Assembly: GCA_016928305.1 (NCBI GenBank)
Contig: JAFGKY010000053.1
Coordinates: 51,492 to 115,491 of the forward strand
Length of the DNA: 64,000 nt
Origin: Bacteroidales bacterium
Lineage (GTDB): Bacteria; Bacteroidota; Bacteroidia; Bacteroidales; UBA10428
Direction of reading: 5' to 3'
Shown here: positions 44,298 to 53,069 of the stretch, in pieces
Layout: each line of letters starts with the position of its first letter
Numbering within the stretch: position 1 is the first letter of the stretch
Translations under genes and position numbers: made by a program
Notes under the pieces: model-generated
Database searches by the model: none
What the model saw: only the letters and a program-made list of their open reading frames with translations
What the model was told of the DNA's origin: nothing

Positions 44298-45017
44298 TTA
44301 TTCTTTTAATTTATCCCGATTTTCCTGGCCGGAGTCTTTATCGGGTCTGAAAATATCACCAACGGATTGAATGACGGCAACATAGAAATTACTTTCGCGT
44401 ACCCTGAACAACTCGAACGGAAGATCGCGGCTGCCAACAAAAGGACGGAGATTCCATGCCAGTTGTGAGCTGACAAAGGCAAAAATAATGATCCAGATCT
44501 TGAATATTTTCATACCCAGTTTGGGGTATATGTTCTTCTTTTCACATGAAAACGATAGTCCGTTAATAATAGTTTTAATGGCGAAAAGACCTGAAAAGGT
44601 GAAAATGGCAACATGCAGCAATTTGAGGAAGGCATAATTGTCGCTTGTAATCATAAAAAATATGACGATTGGGGCAAACGATAAAGCTATGGTAGAAAAA
44701 ACGATAAATCCCGACAAGATAACATTCGCCATCTGGTAAACGGTCATGGTGGAACCGATCATGTACTGAATAACGAAAAGTGCAGGGAAGCAAATGATCA
44801 GAGAAAGGAAAATCAGGCAGGGTACTTTTACAGCGGTAACCATGCTTTGCAGGAATCCATTGTAGCTGCCCATTACAATACCGTAAAGAAAAGTGAAAAG
44901 CAGGATGAATAATACCTGTTTCAATACATATTTCCTGGAAAACTCTTTGTTACTCAGCATTTCAAAATATTCGTCACTGTGCTGAAAAACCTTAAAAAAG
45001 GAAAGATCTGTTTTCAT
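44298..45017 (-). CDS. polytopic membrane protein (Yip1-like), unknown function
   Basis: A 239-residue protein with five or six membrane helices (VLKQVLFILLFTFLYGIVMG, VPCLIFLSLIICFPALFVIQYMIG, ILSGFIVFSTIALSFAPIVIFFMI, LLHVAIFTFSGLFAI, IFKIWIIIFAFVSSQLAW) and a charged C-terminal tail (RPDKDSGQENRDKLKE). The arrangement resembles Yip1-like or DUF-type membrane proteins, without a recognisable motif. I prefer the ATG at 45017; a TTG at 45074 would add a hydrophobic N-terminus of poor quality. The next gene downstream is the HTH protein. The gap 45018-45299 contains AATCCTGTAATCCTGTTAA-type repeat words near 45265 and no gene. Confidence 0.7.
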   Translation of the reverse strand: MKTDLSFFKVFQHSDEYFEMLSNKEFSRKYVLKQVLFILLFTFLYGIVMGSYNGFLQSMVTAVKVPCLIFLSLIICFPALFVIQYMIGSTMTVYQMANVILSGFIVFSTIALSFAPIVIFFMITSDNYAFLKLLHVAIFTFSGLFAIKTIINGLSFSCEKKNIYPKLGMKIFKIWIIIFAFVSSQLAWNLRPFVGSRDLPFELFRVRESNFYVAVIQSVGDIFRPDKDSGQENRDKLKE

Positions 45018-45299
45018 TGTAGTTTTTTGTATGTAAACATACAATAATAAATAATAAAAAACAATATAAAACAATAAAAAACTATAATATTTTGATGAAC
45101 AGAAAGCAGCTATACATATGCGATCCCGCTGGTATCAACATCCGTGAAACAGATGCTCATTGGACCGCATATGGGCAGTGTTGTCCGTATTTATTTAGTT
45201 AGCTTAAAGACATACAACTTATCTCAACGACTATGCCCCAATCTCTCAAACCCCAAAACTCCTAAATCCTGTAATCCTGTTAATCTTAAAAATCCCAAT

Positions 45300-46535
45300 T
45301 CAGATTCTTTTCCCTCTTTTCCAGACAGCATCGGGGAGCATGCTGCCCTGGTTGTAAAGGATTTCCCTGTAGTCAGAACATGGAAATGTAATAAAATCAC
45401 CCAGCATATCTTTTTTCAGTATTCCTCTGTCTTTTGTTCCGAGGGCTATGGCTGCCCTGCAGGTGACGGCAGCCAGAGTTTCACTCATGGTCAATTTTTC
45501 GTAAATGCCCAGGATGCTTGCAGCTGTCAGCAGGTTTCCCATAGGAGCAGATCCGGGATTCCAATCGGAGGCAATAGCCAGTGAGGTTCCTGCATCCAGC
45601 AGTTTTCGGGCGGGTGTGAAATCAACTCCCAGGCCCAGCGAAGCTCCCGGAAGGGCGACTGGAATAACATTACTGTTGGCTATAAGCACAATATCCTCAT
45701 CGGTTGCAGCTTCGAGATGATCGGCGCTCAGGGCTTCAAGTTCAACAGCTACACCAACACCTCCACGACTAAACTGGTCGGCATGAACAACAATGTCAAA
45801 ACCAATCTTTTTTGCTTCTTTCAGATAATATCGCGCATCATCGGCCGTAAATGCGCCTTCATCCACATAAATATCCACACGATGGCTCAGCTTGCGTGAT
45901 TTGACAAGGGGTAAAAGGTCACCTACCATGTGTTGAAGATAAGAGAATGAACTTCCCTCGAAATCCCCGGGTTTTATATGGGCAGCTAGGCAAGTGGATA
46001 TCAGATCTGCTTTAGCTGTTTCATTGGCTTGTTGAATGCTTTCCAGCATTTTCAGTTCGTTTTCAGGGTTCAGTCCATATCCGCTCTTCACTTCGATGGT
46101 GGTGACACCGCGTTGCAGCATTTGGCCGGCCCTCATAATAGTCAGATCCGTCAGTTCTGCTGCAGAAGCTTCCCTTGTTCTGGTTACGGTATGCCATATT
46201 CCGCCTCCGGCTTTGGCAATGTCGAGGTAAGTTTTTCCGGCAAGCCGCATGGCATAATCTCCGGCTCTTGACCCGGCCCAGCAAATATGTGTATGGGCAT
46301 CGATAAGACCGGGCAGGGCAACAGCGGGGATTTCAATCTCTTCCAGCGATTCAATAGAACCATAATGCCGGGCAAGCAGGTCTTTGAATTTGCCCATATC
46401 AAGGATGCTGCCTTTAACCAGGATTCCGGCATCGGTGATGATTTCCAGCCGGTCATCATCAAGAGGGCCTTTGACCGGTAAATGGTCCATCGTAAGCAGC
46501 TGGCTGAAAGGGCCTATCAATCTAAGTTCCTGCAT
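45300..46535 (-). CDS. hutI: imidazolonepropionase
   Basis: A 411-residue amidohydrolase. Metal ligands are seen in DAHTHICWAGSR and later VVHADQFS and IASDWNPGSAP; the characteristic KSGYGL is present. It opens the ring of imidazolonepropionate to formiminoglutamate in histidine breakdown (hut step 3). It follows hutU by 152 bases, a gap that contains the copy-2 inverted repeat. The start is the ATG at 46535. Confidence 0.96.
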   Translation of the reverse strand: MQELRLIGPFSQLLTMDHLPVKGPLDDDRLEIITDAGILVKGSILDMGKFKDLLARHYGSIESLEEIEIPAVALPGLIDAHTHICWAGSRAGDYAMRLAGKTYLDIAKAGGGIWHTVTRTREASAAELTDLTIMRAGQMLQRGVTTIEVKSGYGLNPENELKMLESIQQANETAKADLISTCLAAHIKPGDFEGSSFSYLQHMVGDLLPLVKSRKLSHRVDIYVDEGAFTADDARYYLKEAKKIGFDIVVHADQFSRGGVGVAVELEALSADHLEAATDEDIVLIANSNVIPVALPGASLGLGVDFTPARKLLDAGTSLAIASDWNPGSAPMGNLLTAASILGIYEKLTMSETLAAVTCRAAIALGTKDRGILKKDMLGDFITFPCSDYREILYNQGSMLPDAVWKRGKRI

Positions 46536-46583
46536 GGAGAGGCTGTCTAAATTTTATTAAAAATAGTAATATTGCTTGAATTT

Positions 46584-46670
46584 CGAACAAGGAACGCCGA
46601 ATGTTGAATAGTGAAGTTAATATAACCATTGCCTTAACTTCAGTGTTCGGTGTTCGATGTTCCTTGTTCG
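46584..46670. repeat. dispersed inverted repeat (CGAACAAGGAAC ... GTTCCTTGTTCG), copy 2
   Basis: Perfect 12-bp ends CGAACAAGGAAC (46584-46595) and GTTCCTTGTTCG (46659-46670) flank a body with CTTAACTTCAGTG. The body lacks the extra palindrome found in the copy at 8935-9041. It separates hutU from hutI. Confidence 0.8.
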
Positions 46671-46687
46671 GACTTCATCTCCCGATT

Positions 46688-48361
46688 TCAAAGATTGTAT
46701 TTTTTCCGTACGGCTATTGCTTCTTCGTACCCTGCATCCGCATGACGGAATATTCCTGTCGCCGGATCGTTGTGAAGAACGCGCCGCAGGCATCGCTCAG
46801 CTCTGTCGGTGCCGTCGGCCAACACCACCATGCCGGCATGCTGTGAGTATCCTATTCCCACACCACCACCGTGATGAAAAGAAATCCAGGTAGCCCCTCC
46901 CGATGCGTTGGCCATTACATTAAGCAATGGCCAGTCGGAGATCGCATCACTGCCATCTTTCATTCCTTCGGTTTCACGGTTTGGCGATGCCACCGAACCG
47001 CAGTCGAGGTGATCACGTCCAATGACAATCGGAGCTTTTACCTTTCCTTTTCTGACCAGTTCATTGAAAACCACTCCGGCTTTTTCACGCTCACCCATGC
47101 CCAGCCAGCATATGCGGGCCGGCAAACCCTGAAAGATCACCTTTTGCCGGGCTACTGAAAGCCAGTGTGTCAGGTGGGAATCCTCCGGAAAGGTTTCCAT
47201 AAGGGCTGCGTCGGTTGCATATATGTCTTCCGGATCTCCTGAAAGAGCCACCCATCGAAAAGGACCCTTTCCCTCACAAAAGAGCGGACGAATGAATTCA
47301 GGGACAAAGCCCTGGTATTCAAATGCCCTTTTTTCACCTCCCTGCCGGGCAAATTCCCGGAGGTTGTTGCCATAATCAAATACCTTGCTGCCCTTTGCTT
47401 TCATCTCAAGCATAAAGTTCACATGACGAGCCATGCTTTTCAATGAACGACGTTTGTATTCTTCAGCATCACTCTTTCGCAATGCGATGGCTTCCTGCAG
47501 CGTCAGACCTGCAGGAACGTATCCGTTCAGCGGATCATGAGCAGAGGTCTGGTCGGTGAGGGCATCGGGAATGATATTGTCATGCAGCAATTTTTCCAGT
47601 ATATCACCTATGTTGCCAACCAATCCAACCGATATTGCCTCTCCTTTTATTTTTGCATTCTGAATTATGGATTTTGCTTCCTCATAATCATAGGTCATTT
47701 TGTCAATATACCGTGTGACAATCCTTTTTTCAATGCGTTTCGGATCCACATCCACGCCCAGAAAGGTGTACCCGGCCAGGGTGGCTGCCAGAGGCTGTGC
47801 ACCTCCCATTCCACCCAGTCCTCCTGAAACGAGCAACTTGTGCCGTGTGTCGCCATTAAAATACTTCCGGCCGCATGCGGCAAATGTTTCATAGGTGCCC
47901 TGAAGAATACCCTGTGTCCCGATGTAGATCCAGCTACCTGCCGTCATCTGTCCGTACATGATAAGACCTCTTTTTTTCAGCTCTTCAAAATGTTGCCATG
48001 TGGCCCATGCAGGAACAAGATTGCTGTTGGCGATCAGCACACGGGGGGCTTCTGCATGTGTGCGGACTACTCCAACTGCTTTACCTGACTGTACCAGCAG
48101 GCTTTCATTTTCTTTCAGGTCAAGAAGAGAACGAATGATTTCCTTTAGCGCTTCAGGATCACGGGCAGCTTGTCCGGTTCCCCCATAAACGATTAACTCT
48201 TCCGGATTCTCTGCAACTTCGGTATCGAGATTGTTGAGCAACATCCGCAACGGTGCCTCGGTCTGCCAGCTGCAGGCATGCAGGTGGTTTCCCGTTGGCG
48301 ATTTGTAGTGAGGATGCCGGGCATATGCATTAATAAATTCCGAATAATTCATGGGTTTCAT
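46688..48361 (-). CDS. hutU: urocanate hydratase
   Basis: A 557-residue enzyme, the normal size. The NAD-binding segment GLGGMGGAQPLAATLAG and SGKAVGVVRTHAEAPRV are present, together with the conserved CWLGMGEREK and SHHGGGVGIGYSQHAG near the active site. It converts urocanate to imidazolonepropionate (hut step 2). I chose the ATG at 48361; another lies at 48352. The gene overlaps hutH by 32 bases, showing co-translation. Confidence 0.97.
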   Translation of the reverse strand: MKPMNYSEFINAYARHPHYKSPTGNHLHACSWQTEAPLRMLLNNLDTEVAENPEELIVYGGTGQAARDPEALKEIIRSLLDLKENESLLVQSGKAVGVVRTHAEAPRVLIANSNLVPAWATWQHFEELKKRGLIMYGQMTAGSWIYIGTQGILQGTYETFAACGRKYFNGDTRHKLLVSGGLGGMGGAQPLAATLAGYTFLGVDVDPKRIEKRIVTRYIDKMTYDYEEAKSIIQNAKIKGEAISVGLVGNIGDILEKLLHDNIIPDALTDQTSAHDPLNGYVPAGLTLQEAIALRKSDAEEYKRRSLKSMARHVNFMLEMKAKGSKVFDYGNNLREFARQGGEKRAFEYQGFVPEFIRPLFCEGKGPFRWVALSGDPEDIYATDAALMETFPEDSHLTHWLSVARQKVIFQGLPARICWLGMGEREKAGVVFNELVRKGKVKAPIVIGRDHLDCGSVASPNRETEGMKDGSDAISDWPLLNVMANASGGATWISFHHGGGVGIGYSQHAGMVVLADGTDRAERCLRRVLHNDPATGIFRHADAGYEEAIAVRKKYNL

Positions 48362-49898
48362 TCTTAAAATCAATGCTCATTTTTTCAGCCAGGGATGAGG
48401 TCAGTTGCGTGAGTTCTTTTTGCCGTACGATATCAATGGCTTTTTCAATATAATCTCCCAGGTACACATCATGGTCGATATGCGGAATGACCGATCGTAC
48501 ATGATTGTGACTGGCATTTAGCAGCGGACCCGACTTCAAAGGTTTCCGAAAGTCAAATCCCTGGGCGGCACAAAACAGTTCGATACCCAGTATCTTTTCA
48601 AGATTTCCGATTATCTGCAGGGCTTTCCTGGCACTGACAGCCCCCATGCTGACATGGTCTTCCTGTCCCAGCGAAGTGGGAATGCTGTCAGCACTGGCCG
48701 GAAAGCACAGGCTTTTATTTTCACTTACAAGGGCAGCAGTGGTATATTGTGGTATCATGAATCCCGAATTAAGACCGGTTTCTTTCATTAAAAGCTTTGG
48801 CAGTCCTTCAATCGTGTCCATCAGTGACAGGTATATCCTCCGGTCGGCTATATTACCAAGTTCGGCTGCGGCAACAGCACAGTAGTCCAGCGGAATTGCC
48901 AGCAACTGGCCATGAAAGTTACCTCCGCTTAAGGTTTTTTCTTTGCTGATGATAAGCGGGTTATCGGTGACTGAATTGATCTCGGTCTCAAGTATTTCTT
49001 TCAGGTGCAGGTATGCATTGCGTGAAGCACCGTGTACCTGTGGAATGCAACGCAGGGAATATGGGTCTTGTACGCGACTGCAGTTACGGTGTGATTCAAC
49101 GATTTCTGATTGACCGATCAATGCTCGCATGCGCTGCGCTACGTAACGGCTTCCTTTGTATGGCCGCAGGGCATGAATAGCATCGTCAAAGGTTTTAACG
49201 GATCCCAGCATGGCTTCAAGGTTCATGGCTGCAATGATATCAGCATTATCCAGACAGTTCTGAAAGGTTTCCAGGAACCTGATGGCATGGGAAGCGATAA
49301 ACTGTGTGCCGTTAATGAGAGCGAGGCCTTCTTTTGGCCCCAGATCCAACGGTTGCAGTGAGAACTTCTGAAGAGCCTCACCGGCAGGCTGTATGCCGGA
49401 TTGATAGTAGACTTTCCCCATGCCTATCAATGGCAGGAAAAGATGAGCCAAGGGTGCAAGGTCGCCGGATGCACCCACAGAACCCTGAGAGGGTACAACC
49501 GGAATCACATTTTGATTGATATGCCAAAGAATACGGTCAAGGGTTTTTTCAGCAATACCGGAAAAACCATAGGAGAGAGAATGTACTTTCAGGATCAGCA
49601 TGAGTTTGCTGAGGCTTTCAGGAACCGGATCACCAACTCCAACGCTGTGGCTCAGTAACAGATTGTATTGAAGGTTCCGGGTTTCTTCTTCCGATATTAT
49701 AGTGGTGCACAACGGACCAAATCCGGTATTAATGCCATATACTATATTGTGGTCATGAATAATGGATTCAATGATGGCACGGTTTTGCCGGATCTTTTCA
49801 CGAACATCCGCTGACAGTATACCCTGTCGCCGTCCGGAAACCAGTTCTGTTGCTATCCCGGAGGTAAGATGATCGTGACCGTATTGAAAAGAGAGCAT
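48330..49898 (-). CDS. hutH: histidine ammonia-lyase
   Basis: A 522-residue enzyme with the self-processing MIO motif Ala-Ser-Gly at residues 143-145 (VGASGDLAPL), NGTQ and the conserved QDHVSMG-like EDHVSMGA. It deaminates histidine to urocanate (hut step 1). It is the first gene of a hutH-hutU-hutI run on the minus strand; the formiminoglutamate-processing step is not encoded nearby, nor is a histidine permease or a HutC repressor. Confidence 0.97.
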   Translation of the reverse strand: MLSFQYGHDHLTSGIATELVSGRRQGILSADVREKIRQNRAIIESIIHDHNIVYGINTGFGPLCTTIISEEETRNLQYNLLLSHSVGVGDPVPESLSKLMLILKVHSLSYGFSGIAEKTLDRILWHINQNVIPVVPSQGSVGASGDLAPLAHLFLPLIGMGKVYYQSGIQPAGEALQKFSLQPLDLGPKEGLALINGTQFIASHAIRFLETFQNCLDNADIIAAMNLEAMLGSVKTFDDAIHALRPYKGSRYVAQRMRALIGQSEIVESHRNCSRVQDPYSLRCIPQVHGASRNAYLHLKEILETEINSVTDNPLIISKEKTLSGGNFHGQLLAIPLDYCAVAAAELGNIADRRIYLSLMDTIEGLPKLLMKETGLNSGFMIPQYTTAALVSENKSLCFPASADSIPTSLGQEDHVSMGAVSARKALQIIGNLEKILGIELFCAAQGFDFRKPLKSGPLLNASHNHVRSVIPHIDHDVYLGDYIEKAIDIVRQKELTQLTSSLAEKMSIDFKNETHELFGIY

Positions 49899-50004
49899 TG
49901 GATAGGTATGTTTAACAATTTTTAACTGAATACGAAATAGTTATGCATAATTATTGAATGAAGTTATTGTATTTTTATGATTTGATGAATAACATTTATC
50001 ATAT

Positions 50005-50748
50005 ATGAACTCAATTCTCCTGTGTTGTCTCATCGGGTTTTTCTTTTCTGTCCCGCAGGGTGGTTTTAAGGAAGCACAGCAGCGAAATGAACGAGTAAGA
50101 AGCGCGTACAATGAAAAATACGATGCATTCCTGCATATTCTTGATGCGAAAAATATAAATATCAACAACCTGGAAATTTTTCTCAGGATATATAAATCAG
50201 AGGGAGTTTTGGAATTATGGGGAAAAGAAAAACAGGAGAATGCGTTCAGCCTGTTAAAGGAATACCCCGTCTGCCGATCTTCGGGGCATGCCGGGCCAAA
50301 GCGAAGGCAAGGCGATTGCCAGGTTCCGGAAGGATTTTATGAAATTGTGAATTATAATCCCTGGAGCAGTTACTATCTTTCCCTCAGTATCGATTATCCC
50401 AATGCTGCTGATAAAATACTGGGAGATCAGCGTCAGCCCGGAGGCAATATATGCATTCACGGTGACTGCGTTACCATTGGCTGCATACCCCTTACGGACA
50501 ACGGCATTAAAGAAGTATACCTGGCAGCCGTGGAAGCAAAGAACAATGGCCAGCGTCGGATCTATGTTTCCATTTTCCCCTGCAGGCTTGAAAAGGATTC
50601 GTTGCAATCTCTTATGAAAGAATACAACGATAATAAGGATTATTGTAATCTATGGACGGATATGAAAAAGGAATATGATTATTTCAGGCAGTATCATCGC
50701 CGGCCCTCCATCACCGTACAGGGTAACGGAAGGTACCGGGTGGAATAA
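50005..50748 (+). CDS. L,D-transpeptidase (YkuD/YafK type)
   Basis: A 247-residue protein with an N-terminal signal peptide or anchor (ILLCCLIGFFFSVPQG). The catalytic motif IHGDCVTIGC contains His152 and the nucleophile Cys160, following the H-G-(x4-5)-S/T-x-G-C rule. The segment before it (VPEGFYEIVNYNPWSSYYLSLSIDYPN) is typical of the YafK-like branch. It could form or cleave peptide crosslinks or attach proteins to peptidoglycan; the branch member in E. coli cleaves lipoprotein from the wall. Two additional cysteines (Cys94 and Cys108 region) flank a charged loop. It diverges from hutH. Confidence 0.9.
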   Translation: MNSILLCCLIGFFFSVPQGGFKEAQQRNERVRSAYNEKYDAFLHILDAKNININNLEIFLRIYKSEGVLELWGKEKQENAFSLLKEYPVCRSSGHAGPKRRQGDCQVPEGFYEIVNYNPWSSYYLSLSIDYPNAADKILGDQRQPGGNICIHGDCVTIGCIPLTDNGIKEVYLAAVEAKNNGQRRIYVSIFPCRLEKDSLQSLMKEYNDNKDYCNLWTDMKKEYDYFRQYHRRPSITVQGNGRYRVE

Positions 50749-50959
50749 AAAGAGTTTCTTGCAGATGCGCAGGTATAAGCATAAGAGGAATTTTTGCGAA
50801 AATCTGTGTGATCTGCGAAACAATGCATGCCTGCACTCAAGCCCCACATCGCTCATAAGCTATACAACCGGCAATAATAAACTCCCTCTTCTGCGAAATA
50901 TCATATTTCAACCTGTTTAAAATAACTAATTTTTCGGACTATATTTAAATACAAGAAAC

Positions 50960-50964
50960 GGAGG
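50960..50964 (+). promoter_or_regulatory. strong Shine-Dalgarno site (GGAGG)
   Basis: GGAGG lies 4 bases before the ATG at 50969, fixing that start. Such sites are rare in this window. Confidence 0.75.
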
Positions 50965-50968
50965 AAAT

Positions 50969-52306
50969 ATGGCAAATAAAAATGTCATCATTATGGGTGC
51001 TGCCGGAAGGGATTTTCACAATTTTAATACTTGTTTCAGGGATAATGATGTATACCGGGTTGTGGCTTTTACGGCCACACAGATCCCCGATATTGCGGGG
51101 CGGAAATATCCATTTGAGCTGGCAGGTAAGCTTTATCCCGACGGTATCCCGATTTATGAGGAGACAGATCTTGAAAAGCTCATTCAGGAATATAAGGTTG
51201 ATGAATGTATTTTCTCATACAGCGACATACCCTATACGCGGGTCATGCAAATTGGCGCCCGCGTGAATAGTGCAGGGGCTGATTTTAAAATGCTGGGTGC
51301 AGGACAAAACATGCTTAAAAGCAATAAACCTGTGATAGCTGTGGGTGCTGTGAGAACAGGTTGTGGTAAATCACAAACTTCACGTCGGGTTATTGAGATA
51401 CTCATGAAAATGGGTTTGAAAGTTGTGGCTGTCAGACACCCCATGCCCTATGGAAATATTGCTGAACAGAAGGTACAGCGGTACGCTACGCTGGCTGATC
51501 TGGTAAAACACAAATGTACGATCGAGGAGATGGAAGAATACGAACCTCATGTAACACGCGGCAATGTGATTTATGCCGGTGTCGATTATCAGGCTATTCT
51601 TACTGCTGCTGAAAATGATCCCGACGGATGTGATGTGATTCTCTGGGACGGAGGCAATAACGATTTTTCTTTTTTTAAACCCGATCTGTGTATAACCGTT
51701 ACAGATCCTCACCGGGCCGGTCATGAGCTTTCTTATTATCCCGGCGAAATTACGCTGCGACTGGCCGATGTGGTAGTGATCAATAAAATTGATACTTCTT
51801 CTCCCGAAAACATTCAAACCGTGCGTGATAACATTACCCGTGTCAATCCGGATGCCATTGTTATTGATGCGGCCTCTCCCATAACGGTTGACAAATCCGA
51901 ACTTATCAGGGGGAAAGCCTGTCTGGCCATTGAAGATGGCCCTACACTCACACACGGTGAAATGAAAATAGGGGCCGGCACAGTTGCTGCATTGAAATGG
52001 GGTGCAAGCAAACTGGTCGATCCTCGTGAATATGCTGTTGGCAGAATCAAAGAGACATTTCAGTCTTATCCGGAAATTGGTATCTTGTTGCCTGCTATGG
52101 GATATGGAAAACAACAGATTGCTGATCTTGAAAAGACAATAAATGCCACCCCCTGCGATGTCGTGATTATTGGCACACCCATTGATCTGAATCGCATAGT
52201 GAAGATCAACAAACCCACGGTAAATGTGACCTATGAGCTCCAGGAAATCGGTTCACCGAACCTGCAAATGGTGCTGGAGGATTTTGTGAAAAAAATGAAG
52301 AAGTGA
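50969..52306 (+). CDS. cyclic 2,3-diphosphoglycerate synthetase-like P-loop protein
   Basis: A 445-residue protein. It opens with NVIIMGAAGRDFHNFN, typical of the archaeal cyclic 2,3-DPG synthetase family. The P-loop GAVRTGCGKS ends at Lys134-Ser135, followed by VVAVRHPMPYG; a second nucleotide-binding region includes ILWDGGNNDFSF, VTDPHRAGHE and VVINKIDTSSPENI, which resembles a G4-type NKID. The archaeal enzyme makes cyclic 2,3-diphosphoglycerate, a thermoprotectant; bacterial members are common but their role is not settled. Its strong ribosome binding site is unlike its neighbours. The gene stops inside a tandem heptamer repeat. Soluble and cytosolic; not obviously in an operon. Confidence 0.8.
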   Translation: MANKNVIIMGAAGRDFHNFNTCFRDNDVYRVVAFTATQIPDIAGRKYPFELAGKLYPDGIPIYEETDLEKLIQEYKVDECIFSYSDIPYTRVMQIGARVNSAGADFKMLGAGQNMLKSNKPVIAVGAVRTGCGKSQTSRRVIEILMKMGLKVVAVRHPMPYGNIAEQKVQRYATLADLVKHKCTIEEMEEYEPHVTRGNVIYAGVDYQAILTAAENDPDGCDVILWDGGNNDFSFFKPDLCITVTDPHRAGHELSYYPGEITLRLADVVVINKIDTSSPENIQTVRDNITRVNPDAIVIDAASPITVDKSELIRGKACLAIEDGPTLTHGEMKIGAGTVAALKWGASKLVDPREYAVGRIKETFQSYPEIGILLPAMGYGKQQIADLEKTINATPCDVVIIGTPIDLNRIVKINKPTVNVTYELQEIGSPNLQMVLEDFVKKMKK

Positions 52307-52377
52307 CGAGTGACAAGATAGTGACAAGTGACGAGTGACAGGATAGTGACAAGTGACGAGTGACAAGTGACAAGAAA
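52301..52377. repeat. heptamer tandem repeat (GTGACAA/GTGACGA)
   Basis: Units GTGACGA and GTGACAA alternate with GATAGTGACAA spacers, starting at the last codon and stop codon of the preceding gene. The gap 52307-52509 holds no gene. A short copy occurs at 30940. Confidence 0.85.
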
Positions 52378-52478
52378 GGGGCGAGGGACAAGTAAGAAAG
52401 AAAGCACTGCCCGGGTCCATCGGACCTGGCAGGGTCTGGGTCCCACTTTTCCACCATTTCACTGTTCCACTTTTTCCC

Positions 52479-52486
52479 TAACTTTG
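52479..52486 (+). promoter_or_regulatory. probable -7 promoter box (TAACTTTG)
   Basis: Matches TAnnTTTG, 23 bases before the ATG of the nitroreductase. Confidence 0.5.
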
Positions 52487-52509
52487 TTCGAACAGACAAT
52501 CCCTTCATC

Positions 52510-53028
52510 ATGGAATACTACGACCTCATCCGAACCCGCGAAAGCATCCGTAATTATGATCCCGGGATACAGGTTGCCCCTGAAAAGCTGAACCGCATAC
52601 TGGAAGCCGGAAGGATAGCACTATCTGCTGCTAATCGCCAACCCTGGGAGTTTTGGCTGATCTCTTCAGTTCCAATGTTGCAGAAAATAAGGGAATGCTA
52701 TCACCGTGACTGGTATAAGAGTGCTCCCCATATACTTGTGGTCGTTGGCAAAAAAGATGAAGCATGGGTGAGGAGTACAGATGGCTATAATTCCGTTGAG
52801 ACTGATACGGCAATTGCCATGACACATATTATTCTGGCTGCAGAAAATGAAGGAGTGGGAGCATGCTGGATCGCTGCATTTGATCCGGGTAAACTTCGAC
52901 ATGCACTGAATCTGAGAGAAGACCAGGTGGTGTTCGGCATCACGCCGCTTGGACATCCAATGTCGGATTTCAGAAAAAAAGGTGAAAAGGTGCGGAAGGA
53001 CTTTAAGGATGTAGTGAGGTTTTTATAA
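52510..53028 (+). CDS. nitroreductase-family flavoprotein
   Basis: A 172-residue FMN-binding protein: IRTRESIRNYDPGIQVAPEKL is the family opening, RIALSAANRQPWEFWLIS the FMN-contacting segment, and ENEGVGACWIAAFDPG the conserved middle part. It reduces nitro groups, quinones or related compounds with NAD(P)H. It stands alone with its own -7 box and converges on the large SpoIIE gene. Confidence 0.9.
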   Translation: MEYYDLIRTRESIRNYDPGIQVAPEKLNRILEAGRIALSAANRQPWEFWLISSVPMLQKIRECYHRDWYKSAPHILVVVGKKDEAWVRSTDGYNSVETDTAIAMTHIILAAENEGVGACWIAAFDPGKLRHALNLREDQVVFGITPLGHPMSDFRKKGEKVRKDFKDVVRFL

Positions 53029-53069
53029 ATGATAGAACCTCATCCGATCGCTGGTTGATTGTCAATCAT

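Noticed and set aside
51380..52114. 244-codon minus-strand frame inside the cyclic-2,3-DPG-synthetase-like gene
   Set aside because: Composition is rich in Phe, Ile, Cys and His without motifs; the opposite strand has P-loop motifs.
52206..52511. Three overlapping minus-strand frames with LVTCHSSLVT-type repeats
   Set aside because: They are translated heptamer tandem repeats that happen to be open in all frames.
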